From JANQPA01 sp964628385 (GTDB lineage Bacteria > Bacteroidota > Bacteroidia > Chitinophagales > Saprospiraceae): DNA of 29,198 nucleotides. Numbering within the stretch: position 1 is the stretch's first letter; every line of letters starts with the position of its first letter. Under the pieces are notes generated by a model that saw only the letters and a list, made by a program, of their open reading frames with translations, made no database searches and was not told the origin of the DNA. The position numbers were made by a program, and so were the translations under genes. This document shows, in pieces, positions 16,057 through 24,247 of this stretch. The stretch spans positions 1-29,198 of the forward strand of contig CAZVOD010000054.1 in the NCBI GenBank assembly GCA_964628385.1, read 5' to 3'.

Positions 16057-17742
16057 ATGAAATGCTACGAACTGGCCTGGGTCTTTACTTTATTTTCAGT
16101 AGTGAGTTCAGCGCAATCAAATCAAATAAGGCTGGATGGGTTATTTGAAGATTGGAATGACATTGAGTTTGTAGAGGGACAATCACAAGCACAATTGAGC
16201 ATAACAGAGCTGGCAATTCATAATGATGAAGCTTTCTTGTATATCAGACTGCGCCTGAGCGGTGAAATTATCTTGCAGAATGGCCCGGTAGAATTATGGA
16301 TCGACGGAGACAATGATATGGCTACCGGAGAGGCCATTGCCGATATGGGGGCAGAGTTTTATTATCATTTCGGCGAAAAAAGAGGTCTATTCCTTGGTAG
16401 AATTATCACTCAGGATGATATCGCATTTATACCTCTCCCTACTCATTCCAGTGATGAATTTGAACTGAGAATAAGCCGAACGGTCCTCCCTCTCGGAGAA
16501 AGACTCCTTTTTCCGGCGGCTTCTATAAAGATGCTTGCTTCAGCTGGGCCAGATAATTTCATACCAACCCAGGGAACTTTGGAGTTTAGTTTTTTAGAAA
16601 ATGAAACGGGAAGTTCTCCCAATGTCACACTGGCCAGGGAAGAAAACAGCAGTTTCAGGCTTGCCGCCTATAACATACTCAGAGATCGTCCACTGGTCAG
16701 TAGATTCAGAGATGAATTCCAGCGGATGATCCAGGCCATAGAAGCTGATATCTACTGCTTTAACGAGTTTTATGAGAGCTCTGCCTCTCAGGTAAAGACC
16801 CTGATGGATCAAACTGTCGATTCCGGGAATGAACAAGGATGGTATGCCACAAAAGTCGATGAAGATAACATCACCGTTAGCCGATATCCCATAAGAGCAG
16901 CTTTGAAGATCAGCCAGAATGGTAATATGTCCGCAAATTTGATCGAACTACCCGAGCCTTTTAATTCCGATATGCTCGTGATCAATTGCCATACTATCTG
17001 CTGTAATTCTGAGGAAATCAGGCAGGAACAGGTAGATGCCGTCATGGCTTTTATCCTGGAGGCAAAACAAGCGGGAGGACGAATGGATATTGCGAGCAAT
17101 ACTCCGATCATTATCGCGGGTGATCTGAATTTGGTAGGGTTCAAACAACAATTACTAACCCTGTTAAACGGTAGTATTGTCAATGAGCAAATCTATGGTT
17201 CCGGTGCATTGCCCGATTGGGACGGAACGCCTTTTGAGGATCTTATTCCGCTGCATACCGACCAGGCATTAGCCATTACTTGGCGCAACCCGAACGCTGA
17301 GTTTCCTCCCGGGCGTTTGGATTTTATCATCTACTCTGATAGCCAGTTGCGCCCGGTCAAAAGTTTTGTACTGGAAACTACGGCAATGGATGCCTCCAAA
17401 AGGGCAGCCAATGGACTGCTGTCCAGTGATGCTTTTCTTTCTGACCATTTACCGTTGGTTAGTGATTTTGAGTTTATCAACACAACGACTGCTGTGAATG
17501 AACTGGATAGTAAGGCAGGTGTAAAGGTGTTTCCCAATCCTGCAACTGATGTCCTACAAGTCTTCCGGGAAAAAGCAGGAGAAGAGCAGGAAGTCCTCAT
17601 ACGTGCTGCAGATGGTAAGTTGGTCTGGAGCGGTTTTTTGAAAGATAATACGCTTTTAATAACCCTAAAAAACTGGAAAGCGGGTCTTTACTTTTTGCAG
17701 GTAGGCAGGCCAGGTAAAACTATACCGTTTGTAAAAAAATGA
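16057..17742 (+). CDS. secreted endonuclease/exonuclease/phosphatase-family protein with T9SS type A sorting domain
   Basis: From the ATG at 16057 the protein has 561 aa. A signal peptide (1-20, ending SSAQ) precedes a beta-sandwich-like domain (about 25-180; LDGLFEDWND and LWIDGDNDMATG recall CBM9-type carbohydrate-binding or DOMON-like folds). Next is an endonuclease/exonuclease/phosphatase domain (about 200-475) with all expected motifs: Asn206 in AAYNILRD, Glu237 in FNEFYES, His312 in NCH, Asp356 and Asn358 in AGDLNLVG, Asp422 in RLDFIIY and the catalytic pair Asp463-His464 in SDHLPLV. A type A sorting domain (about 489-561, VFPNPATD onward) follows. It could be a secreted DNase or a phosphodiesterase; the sequence does not decide. 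The frame opens at a TTG at 16024, but the ATG fits the signal peptide. Confidence 0.88.
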   Translation: MKCYELAWVFTLFSVVSSAQSNQIRLDGLFEDWNDIEFVEGQSQAQLSITELAIHNDEAFLYIRLRLSGEIILQNGPVELWIDGDNDMATGEAIADMGAEFYYHFGEKRGLFLGRIITQDDIAFIPLPTHSSDEFELRISRTVLPLGERLLFPAASIKMLASAGPDNFIPTQGTLEFSFLENETGSSPNVTLAREENSSFRLAAYNILRDRPLVSRFRDEFQRMIQAIEADIYCFNEFYESSASQVKTLMDQTVDSGNEQGWYATKVDEDNITVSRYPIRAALKISQNGNMSANLIELPEPFNSDMLVINCHTICCNSEEIRQEQVDAVMAFILEAKQAGGRMDIASNTPIIIAGDLNLVGFKQQLLTLLNGSIVNEQIYGSGALPDWDGTPFEDLIPLHTDQALAITWRNPNAEFPPGRLDFIIYSDSQLRPVKSFVLETTAMDASKRAANGLLSSDAFLSDHLPLVSDFEFINTTTAVNELDSKAGVKVFPNPATDVLQVFREKAGEEQEVLIRAADGKLVWSGFLKDNTLLITLKNWKAGLYFLQVGRPGKTIPFVKK

Positions 17743-17843
17743 TCGGCTTATTCTTTAACCTTATGTTATTATTTTAATAAACCTTTTCGGCTTTTTGATT
17801 TTTTTTTAACTACTTGTTTTTTTTGCAAAAAATTCTGAGCTAA

Positions 17844-18773
17844 ATGGATATCAAAATCGAGAACCTTACTAAAACTTATGGTCCCCAACGAGCTGTAGAT
17901 GATATCTCTTTTGAGATAAAAACCGGCGAAATTCTGGGTTTTTTGGGCCCAAACGGGGCGGGAAAGTCCACTACTATGAAAATGATAACCAGTTACCTAG
18001 CTATCGAAGACGGCGATATTCAGATTGGTGGTAAATCGGTGAGAGATTATGCCGATGAACTGAAAAAGCATATTGGCTATCTGCCCGAGAATAACCCTCT
18101 CTATCTGGATATGCCTGTTATTGATTATCTGCAGTATTTTGGAACCCTTCAAGGTATTGGCAGGGATAAGCTTCAGCACCGGATCAGAGAAATGGTGCGC
18201 CTGTGTGGCCTGAGTGCAGAAAAGCACAAAAAAATAGGAGAACTATCCAAAGGATATCGTCAAAGGGTAGGACTAGCACAAGCCATCATCCACGATCCCG
18301 AGATTCTTGTTTTGGATGAGCCTACAACAGGCCTGGACCCCAATCAGATTGTAGAGATTCGAAACCTTATCAGAGAAATTGGTAAAGAAAAGACGGTTAT
18401 CCTGAGTACTCATATTTTGCCGGAAGTAGAAGCTACCTGCGACCGGATTCTGATTATTAATCAAGGGAAGATTGTGGCCAATGGCACAGCAGAATCACTG
18501 AGGAAACAGGCAACGGGCCAAGAAGTTATCAAGGTTCGCCTAGAAGATGCAGATCTGGAAATGGCCTACAGTGCTATTAAGAACTTGCCGTCTGTGGCAA
18601 TGGTCGATATTCTGGATAGTGACGAAAAGCGCTTTGAGGTACAAAGCCAACCTGAAGCTTCCTCTACCCGGGCTTTATTTCAGCTGTGTGTTGAGAACAG
18701 CTGGGTCATTACCGAAATGATACCCTACGAAACCAAGCTTGAAGATGTTTTCCGGGATTTGACCACTAAATAA
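17844..18773 (+). CDS. gldA: gliding motility ABC transporter ATP-binding subunit
   Basis: The 309-aa ATPase matches GldA, the ATP-binding part of the GldAFG transporter, which was linked to gliding in Flavobacterium. Walker A GPNGAGKS (35-42), signature LSKGY (134-138), Walker B ILVLDE (154-159) and the switch His190 (STHILPE) are all intact. The C-terminal 90 residues form the regulatory extension usual in drug-exporter-type ATPases. It starts a same-strand cluster with gldF, gldG and a DUF4340 gene, with gaps of 75, 68 and 113 nt. In Flavobacterium johnsoniae gldA lies apart from gldFG; here they are together, which supports a single transporter. The ATG at 17844 is preceded by T-rich DNA without a clear Shine-Dalgarno sequence. 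Confidence 0.92.
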   Translation: MDIKIENLTKTYGPQRAVDDISFEIKTGEILGFLGPNGAGKSTTMKMITSYLAIEDGDIQIGGKSVRDYADELKKHIGYLPENNPLYLDMPVIDYLQYFGTLQGIGRDKLQHRIREMVRLCGLSAEKHKKIGELSKGYRQRVGLAQAIIHDPEILVLDEPTTGLDPNQIVEIRNLIREIGKEKTVILSTHILPEVEATCDRILIINQGKIVANGTAESLRKQATGQEVIKVRLEDADLEMAYSAIKNLPSVAMVDILDSDEKRFEVQSQPEASSTRALFQLCVENSWVITEMIPYETKLEDVFRDLTTK

Positions 18774-18848
18774 GCGTGGTAAGCGAGTTAAAGGAGTTTT
18801 CAGTGCTTGTAGTTTCCTACTTATCAATTAAAGCTAAAAATAAAAACG

Positions 18849-19574
18849 ATGAGACAGATCTGGTTAATAGCAAAGAGAGAGTTATCTTCCTATTTTGACT
18901 CTTTGATAGCATATATTTTGATTGTACTTTTTTTGGGCTTCAGTGGTTTCTTTACTTGGATCTCGGGAGCTGATATATTTTTAATTGACCAGGCTAGTTT
19001 GAGAACGTTTTTCTCTACGGCTTACTGGTCATTGTTTATTTTCATTCCGGCCGTAACGATGCGTCTTTTAGCCGAAGAGAAGCGGTCTGGCACTATTGAG
19101 CTACTACTTACCAAAGCCGTTACAGATCGACAGGTGGTGCTGGGAAAGTTCCTGGCGGCATTGATGTTAATTTTGATCGCTTTACTGTTTACGATTCCGT
19201 ACGTTATCACGGTGGCCAATATTGGTGATATTGACGAGGGCGGCGTGTTTTCTGGTTACCTGGGATTGATTTTAATGAGTAGTGCATACATTAGTATAGG
19301 CCTTTATGCTAGCAGCATCACCAGTAATCAAATTGTAGCCTTTCTGCTGGCTCTCTTCATCGGATTGTTTTTCCACTTGATTTTCGGCGTATTGGCAAGC
19401 AGTATGTCAGGGATCATTGGCGAATTATTCAATTACCTAAGCGTACAGGTTCACTTTGAGAGTATTTCGCGTGGAGTGATAGATCTTAGAGATGTTATCT
19501 ATTTTATTTCTATCGTAATAATTGGTTTGCTGTTAACGGAATCTTCATTAGCTCGAAGAAATGTAGCTAAATAA
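18849..19574 (+). CDS. gldF: gliding motility ABC transporter permease
   Basis: The 241-aa protein is an ABC-2 type permease with six hydrophobic segments. The loop between helices 2 and 3 carries the family motif MRLLAEEKRSGTIELLLTKA (about residues 71-90), which sits at the interface with the ATPase. Length and pattern match GldF, which forms the membrane channel of GldAFG. It follows gldA by 75 nt and precedes gldG by 68 nt. The transported substrate of GldAFG is unknown. The start ATG (MRQIWLIAKREL) has the N-terminal cytoplasmic helix typical of the family. Confidence 0.92.
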   Translation: MRQIWLIAKRELSSYFDSLIAYILIVLFLGFSGFFTWISGADIFLIDQASLRTFFSTAYWSLFIFIPAVTMRLLAEEKRSGTIELLLTKAVTDRQVVLGKFLAALMLILIALLFTIPYVITVANIGDIDEGGVFSGYLGLILMSSAYISIGLYASSITSNQIVAFLLALFIGLFFHLIFGVLASSMSGIIGELFNYLSVQVHFESISRGVIDLRDVIYFISIVIIGLLLTESSLARRNVAK

Positions 19575-19642
19575 GTTGAGTCAAAAAATCGTATTCCAAA
19601 ACCCAATCGATAAAAGGTCTAATAAATAGAATAAGTATAGAT

Positions 19643-21157
19643 ATGAGAAATAAATTATTAATTTCTACTTCCCTGTTAATCGGCATTGTCATAGTTGTCA
19701 ATCTATTGTCTTCCGAATTTCGCTTTCGACTGGATATGACAGAAGATGGGCAGTATACGCTGAGCCAGGCTACCAAAGATATTCTCGATGAACTCAATGA
19801 GCCAGTAACTATCAAGGCTTATTTTTCTGAAGACTTACCGCCTCAGTTTACCAATGCCAGAAGAGACTTCAAAGAGACATTGGTAGAGTATGCCAATCTG
19901 GCTAATGGTAATTTGGTATATGAGTTCATTAATCCTAATGAAGGAGATGAAACGGAGCAGGAGGCCATTCAAAACGGCATCAGTCCTGTACAGATCAACG
20001 TACGGGAAAAAAATCAGGTTATTCAGAAAAAAGCCTACTTGGGGGCAGTGGTATCAGTTGGTGACCGGAAGGATGTCATTCCTTTCATTCAACCGGGCGG
20101 TGCTACAGAATATGCGCTTTCTACTTCTATCAAGAGAATTTCTGATCTGGATAAGCCATTCATTGGATGGATTCAGGGCCATGGTGAGCCGGTTATTAAT
20201 GCCATTCCGGAGGCTTATCAAAGTTTGAGTGTATTATACAATATTCAAAGCCTGACGATCACAGATACGACCATTATTCCGGAACAATACAGGACGGTTG
20301 TTATTGCTAATCCTTTAGATACTTTTCCTCCTTCTCATTTACAGCAATTTGATGCTTTTTTGGGACAGGGTGGCCGAATGATGATCGCTATAAACAGAGT
20401 AGACGGCGATTTACAAAATCAATTAGGTAGTGCTGTCAATACAGGGCTTGAGGAATGGTTAAGAAAAAAAGGGCTGGTGGTTCAGGATAACTTTGTCATT
20501 GATGTCAATGCTAATCAGATAACTGTACGGCAACAGAATCAGGGCTTTTTCTCTCTTTCCAGGAGGGTACAGTTTCCTTACCTGCCCATAATTACCAATT
20601 TTGCTGATCATCCGATTACCAAGGGGTTGGAGACGGTAGCTTTTGAGTTTGTAAGTGATATGTATTTTGAAGGCAAAGAAGGGGTATCTTATACTCCGAT
20701 TGCTTTTTCTTCAGAAAAATCAGGCGCTATGCGCGCTCCTCAATATTTCGACATTCAGCGGCAGTGGAATTCTTCTGATTTTCCGCAACAGAACCTTACT
20801 GTAGCTGCTACTCTCGAAGGGAGGCTCTCGGGGGATGCACAAAGTAAAATGGTTGTAGTAGGAGATGGCGATTTCGGTATCAACGGCTTGAGAAATGAGG
20901 CGCGTCAGCTACCGGCCGATAATGTGAGCCTGCTGGTCAACTCCATTGACTGGCTAACCGACGATACCGGGCTTATAGAGCTTCGTACCAAAGGCGCTAC
21001 CTCCAGGCCCATCAAAGAAATGGAAGATAGCACCAAAGACTTACTAAAGTATTTGAATTTTCTGCTTCCGATTGCTTTGGTCATTTTGTATGGGGTAGTG
21101 AGAAGTCAGATCAGAGCCAGGCAGCGGCTTAAGCGCAGAGAAGAAGATTACAGCTAG
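19643..21157 (+). CDS. gldG: gliding-associated ABC transporter auxiliary subunit
   Basis: The 504-aa protein has a single N-terminal membrane helix (about 5-23), a large extracytoplasmic domain of the ABC-type auxiliary class (LDMTEDGQYTLSQATKDIL at 31-49; GWIQGHGEP at about 180; GDGDFGING near 413) and a second helix (about 469-487) before a basic tail. This is the architecture of GldG, the third component of GldAFG. It lies between gldF and the DUF4340 gene on one strand. The length is a little below that of the Flavobacterium protein. No frameshift or missing segment is apparent. Confidence 0.92.
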   Translation: MRNKLLISTSLLIGIVIVVNLLSSEFRFRLDMTEDGQYTLSQATKDILDELNEPVTIKAYFSEDLPPQFTNARRDFKETLVEYANLANGNLVYEFINPNEGDETEQEAIQNGISPVQINVREKNQVIQKKAYLGAVVSVGDRKDVIPFIQPGGATEYALSTSIKRISDLDKPFIGWIQGHGEPVINAIPEAYQSLSVLYNIQSLTITDTTIIPEQYRTVVIANPLDTFPPSHLQQFDAFLGQGGRMMIAINRVDGDLQNQLGSAVNTGLEEWLRKKGLVVQDNFVIDVNANQITVRQQNQGFFSLSRRVQFPYLPIITNFADHPITKGLETVAFEFVSDMYFEGKEGVSYTPIAFSSEKSGAMRAPQYFDIQRQWNSSDFPQQNLTVAATLEGRLSGDAQSKMVVVGDGDFGINGLRNEARQLPADNVSLLVNSIDWLTDDTGLIELRTKGATSRPIKEMEDSTKDLLKYLNFLLPIALVILYGVVRSQIRARQRLKRREEDYS

Positions 21158-21270
21158 ATTTTGTATTGAATAGGGAAAGTAATTATTCAAAGCTGGTTTC
21201 TGTTTGATCTAAAATAGGCAGAAATCATTTGTTCCCATCATCTTTCAGTAGGAAATTAAATTAAGGGAAA

Positions 21271-22233
21271 ATGAAAAAATTAAACAATACCATATTAGCA
21301 GCAATTTTTGGAGGGCTAGTGCTGGTTTTTATTTTGGTAAGGACTTTTCGTTCTCCGGCTACCGAGCGCAATTTTAAAACGGATATTGTAAATATCGATA
21401 CCTCAAAGGTCAGCGAAATTAACATCTACTCTCCTAAATCTGCTGAGCTGCTTAAACTTCAAAGGTCCGGAGAAGACTGGATGGTCATCCAGGGAAGTGT
21501 ACAGGCCAAGGCCGTGAAAAATACCATAACTGGAGTGTTGAGCAATTTAATGTCCATAAAGCCGCAACGATTGGCTTCTGCCAGGGAGGCTAACTGGGAG
21601 CAATTCAACGTAACGGATTCGGCCGGAATAAGAGTGGTAGTGAAAGAGGCTGGGAAAGAAAGCCTTGATTTGATCGTAGGAAAAACGACTTACAAGCAGG
21701 CTCAGCCATCTCCTCAACAGCAACAAATGGGAGGGCAGCCCAATATAGTAGGAGAGACGTATGTACGCCTGAACGGCGAAAAAGAAACCTATGTGACCGC
21801 AGGCTTTTTGGAAATGTTACTTAGCCAACCGGCTGATTCCTATCGTAGCAAGACTTTGGTTAAGGCTAGTACAAAAGATATTACGAGGTTGGCTTTTAAT
21901 TATCCAGCAGATTCCAGCTTTACACTACAAAAGCTGGATACAATCTGGCAAATCAATGAACAAAGGGCCGATCAGGGAAGGGTAGATCAATATTTGAATC
22001 GGCTCACCTCAGTAAGTGGTAGTAGTTTTAGCAACGATGCTTCTCCGGGCAGCAACCCTGATTTCCAATTAGCTATAGAGGGGAATAATCAATTACAAAT
22101 CTTTGTCAGGGCTTGGCAGAGTGGAAGTAATTACATCATTAATTCTTCCATCAATCCTGATAGCTATTTTACCAGTGCCAAAGATGGTATATTTAGCCAG
22201 TTATTTGTAGGAACCTCTTACTTCTACGATTAG
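21271..22233 (+). CDS. DUF4340 domain protein, partner of GldAFG
   Basis: The 320-aa protein has one N-terminal membrane helix (about 7-24) and an extracytoplasmic region of repeated beta-rich units with the DUF4340 pattern (DTSKVSEINIYSPKSAELLK, GEDWMVIQG, LIVGKTTY, GETYVRLNGE, SKTLVKAST). DUF4340 genes often follow GldG-type ABC auxiliary genes, which fits this location 113 nt after gldG. A Gln/Pro-rich insert (QAQPSPQQQQMGGQ) interrupts the domain. It is presumably a periplasmic accessory to the transporter; no activity is known. It is the last gene of the cluster. Confidence 0.85.
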   Translation: MKKLNNTILAAIFGGLVLVFILVRTFRSPATERNFKTDIVNIDTSKVSEINIYSPKSAELLKLQRSGEDWMVIQGSVQAKAVKNTITGVLSNLMSIKPQRLASAREANWEQFNVTDSAGIRVVVKEAGKESLDLIVGKTTYKQAQPSPQQQQMGGQPNIVGETYVRLNGEKETYVTAGFLEMLLSQPADSYRSKTLVKASTKDITRLAFNYPADSSFTLQKLDTIWQINEQRADQGRVDQYLNRLTSVSGSSFSNDASPGSNPDFQLAIEGNNQLQIFVRAWQSGSNYIINSSINPDSYFTSAKDGIFSQLFVGTSYFYD

Positions 22234-22261
22234 TTTTTGATACTTACGATTTGATGGTGTT

Positions 22262-22314
22262 TTCACTCGGCTGAGAATCATTTTATTTTATATGTTGATT
22301 TTTAGCCGAGTGAA
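22262..22314. repeat. perfect 11-bp inverted repeat after the gld cluster
   Basis: TTCACTCGGCT (22262-22272) and AGCCGAGTGAA (22304-22314) are perfect reverse complements with a T-rich 31-nt spacer. It lies just after the DUF4340 stop (22233) and could be a non-canonical terminator or a transcript-stabilising stem; no T run follows it. Confidence 0.55.
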
Positions 22315-22572
22315 GATGCGCTTCCCGTCCATCGATATGGCTTCCAAGGTTCTTTCTATACCTTTCATACGATAATTATTATACATGTTAAAATTTATAA
22401 ATCAAGTTTTGCTTCTATAATTTATTGACTAATAAGATATATGAGGAAAAAATATTTAATAGTTACCTGCCTCATTTTATTGGAAAATATTAACAGGTTA
22501 GAGTTTTTAGTATCTGATTATCAGTTATTTAAGAAGGTCGTTGTTTTGTTTTTTTTCAACAAAATAGTTTTA

Positions 22573-22609
22573 TTGTCCTTTCTGACCTATTCGATATATT
22601 GCATATTTG
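22573..22609 (+). promoter_or_regulatory. promoter-like element of array unit 1
   Basis: TTG (22573-22575), 26 nt, CATATTTG (22602-22609). The second box is one base off the Bacteroidota -7 consensus TAnnTTTG. The 26-nt spacing is longer than the usual spacing to a -33 TTG but is exactly conserved in all five units. Confidence 0.6.
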
Positions 22610-22611
22610 TA

Positions 22612-22784
22612 ATATCAAAACGACATAAATACTATGAAGCTTTGATTATAATCCCAAGAACAGTAAAGTTCACATGATTTTTTTAAAAACTAAACCCTCC
22701 AGTTACTTTATAAAAAAATTAGGTCGTCTTATTATTCATGAGATTATGATTTGTTGAAAAGTCCCACACAAGGGACTTTTTTTT
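22612..22784 (+). ncRNA. array unit 1 small RNA with a diverged 5' domain
   Basis: Predicted length is about 173 nt; the 5' end is approximate. The 5' domain shares no obvious sequence with units 2-5, yet it has its own stem in the same place (ATCAAA 22614-22619, TTTGAT 22641-22646). The constant 43-nt module (22718-22760) and the terminator (GTCCC 22761-22765, GGGAC 22772-22776, eight T) match the other copies. The loop differs by two bases (ACACAA instead of GCACGA). The promoter-like box and the 5' part lie inside a 78-codon ORF starting at 22441, which argues against that ORF being a gene. Confidence 0.65.
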
Positions 22785-22948
22785 GCATATACTTCTCATT
22801 TTGGAGGAACAACAGTTTATTTCAAAAAATACAGTAATACAAAATTTAATTATTGCAGCTTTTCCTCAACAGAAATAGTAGTTAAAATGCTGATTTTTAG
22901 ATTATTAAGATTTATTCTATTATTTTTTCAGTCAACATTTTTTATTTA

Positions 22949-22985
22949 TTGTCATTTTTTCTTAGGTAAGCTTCCTGCATATTTG
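22949..22985 (+). promoter_or_regulatory. promoter-like element of array unit 2
   Basis: TTG (22949-22951), 26 nt, CATATTTG (22978-22985). TTGTCATTTTTTC at the upstream end is shared with unit 3. Confidence 0.6.
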
Positions 22986-22987
22986 TA

Positions 22988-23201
22988 GTGTAAGGAAGGA
23001 GATATAGAAAGAGAAAAACAAAAAAGCCTTAATCATTTCCAAAAACAGGCTATTTCAAAAACCGATTAGACAACAAAACCTGGAGTGCGTACATCAATGT
23101 ATGCGCTCCGGACCCCGGTAAAGAAACAGAAGAATTAGGTCGTCTTATTATTCATGAGATTATGATTTGTTTAAAAGTCCCGCACGAGGGGCTTTTTTTT
23201 T
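22988..23201 (+). ncRNA. array unit 2 small RNA with an extra hairpin
   Basis: The predicted RNA is about 214 nt, the longest of the five. The 5' stem is GAGATA (22999-23004) with TATTTC (23051-23056), where a G-U pair replaces the G-C pair of other copies. Between the 5' domain and the constant module it carries an additional 11-bp hairpin (GGAGTGCGTAC with GTATGCGCTCC, about 23082-23109, two wobble pairs) that the other units lack. The constant module (23134-23176) has one substitution (GTTTAAAA for GTTGAAAA). The terminator is GTCCC (23177-23181) with GGGGC (23188-23192), one wobble pair, then nine T. Confidence 0.75.
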
Positions 23202-23462
23202 GCCCTTCTGCGAGCGGGCTATTCCTGAAAGCCTGATTTTCCATGCTTATTTTTTCCGCTGAGTTGATAGCCCGAATATTCGCTTCGATAATAGACTGAA
23301 AATTTGGCACGATTTGTGGTTAGTAATGGGTGAAAACAAAAAAAAATAAAAATATTCTACCCAAACAAATAAAATTTATCAACAAAAACGTATTAGAATA
23401 TTTTGATAACCAGCTATTTATGGGGTAATAAACTGTATTTTTTGAACAACAAAATCTAAATT

Positions 23463-23499
23463 TTGTCATTTTTTCCTAACACTGGGTATCGCATATTTG
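23463..23499 (+). promoter_or_regulatory. promoter-like element of array unit 3
   Basis: TTG (23463-23465), 26 nt, CATATTTG (23492-23499), then TAATGT as in units 4 and 5. Confidence 0.6.
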
Positions 23500-23501
23500 T
23501 A

Positions 23502-23685
23502 ATGTAAAAAGGAGATAACGAAAGAGAAAAACAAAAAAAGCCTTAATCAATCCCAAAAAGGTTATCTCAAAAACCGATTTTTTTTTAGCACTAGATAACC
23601 AGTAAAGAAACAGAAGAATTAGGTCGTCTTATTATTCATGAGATTATGATTTGTTGAAAAGTCCCGCACGAGGGACTTTTTTTTT
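23502..23685 (+). ncRNA. array unit 3 small RNA
   Basis: The predicted RNA is about 184 nt. Its 5' stem is the longest of the set: GAGATAAC (23512-23519) with GTTATCTC (23561-23568), 8 perfect pairs. Inside it, AGCCTT and AAGGTT can extend pairing with a wobble. A run of T residues (about 23578-23586) sits in the variable middle. The constant module (23618-23660) and terminator (GTCCC 23661-23665, GGGAC 23672-23676, nine T) match units 1 and 4. The ATG-like triplet after CATATTTG is followed by TAA, so no peptide is encoded from it. Confidence 0.78.
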
Positions 23686-23836
23686 GCCCATCGGTCAGCA
23701 AGCGCATTTTTTAGGAAAAAAGACAAAAAAAGTAGCTTGAAATTATTTTTTGATCAACAAATGAGATAGGTGTGACGCTGTAAATCAAGTATTTAAGAGT
23801 TATACAACCTTTTAATTTTTCAACAAAACTGATTTT

Positions 23837-23873
23837 TTGTTATTTTAATTCAGATAGAAGTGTTACATATTTG
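23837..23873 (+). promoter_or_regulatory. promoter-like element of array unit 4
   Basis: TTG (23837-23839), 26 nt, CATATTTG (23866-23873). The region from TTTTTCAACAAAACTGATTT down to the 5' stem is almost identical to unit 5. Confidence 0.6.
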
Positions 23874-23875
23874 TA

Positions 23876-24057
23876 ATGTCGAAAGGAGATAACGAAAGAG
23901 AAAAACAAAAAGCCTTAATCAATCTAAAAGAGGCTATCTCAAAACTGATTAACAAAAACAACTAAATAACCCGGTAAAGAAACAGAAGAATTAGGTCGTC
24001 TTATTATTCATGAGATTATGATTTGTTGAAAAGTCCCGCACGAGGGACTTTTTTTTT
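23876..24057 (+). ncRNA. array unit 4 small RNA
   Basis: The predicted RNA is about 182 nt. The 5' stem is GAGATA (23886-23891) with TATCTC (23935-23940), with an inner AGCCT/AGGCT pairing. The constant module is 23990-24032. The terminator is GTCCC (24033-24037) with GGGAC (24044-24048), then nine T. A 29-codon ORF runs from the ATG at 23877 to a TAA at about 23964 (MSKGDNEREK at its start). It would be leaderless or nearly so, and it is not kept in units 1-3, so the RNA itself is the more likely product. Confidence 0.78.
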
Positions 24058-24208
24058 GTCTATGGGTCAACAAGGGTATTTTTTAGGGAAAAAGACAAAA
24101 AAAGTTAGCTTGAAATTATTTTTGATCAACAAATGAGGTGATTAGATTGTTGAAAATCAGAGGTTTAGTATTTATTTGACCTTTGAATTTTTCAACAAAA
24201 CTGATTTT

Positions 24209-24245
24209 TTGTTATTTTAATTCAGATGGAAGTGTTACATATTTG
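24209..24245 (+). promoter_or_regulatory. promoter-like element of array unit 5
   Basis: TTG (24209-24211), 26 nt, CATATTTG (24238-24245). Confidence 0.6.
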
Positions 24246-24247
24246 TA

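Noticed and set aside
22441..22677. A 78-codon ORF with hydrophobic segments after the gld cluster.
   Set aside because: Its 3' part overlaps the conserved promoter-like boxes and the 5' domain of array unit 1, it is very AT-rich, and it resembles no family I know.
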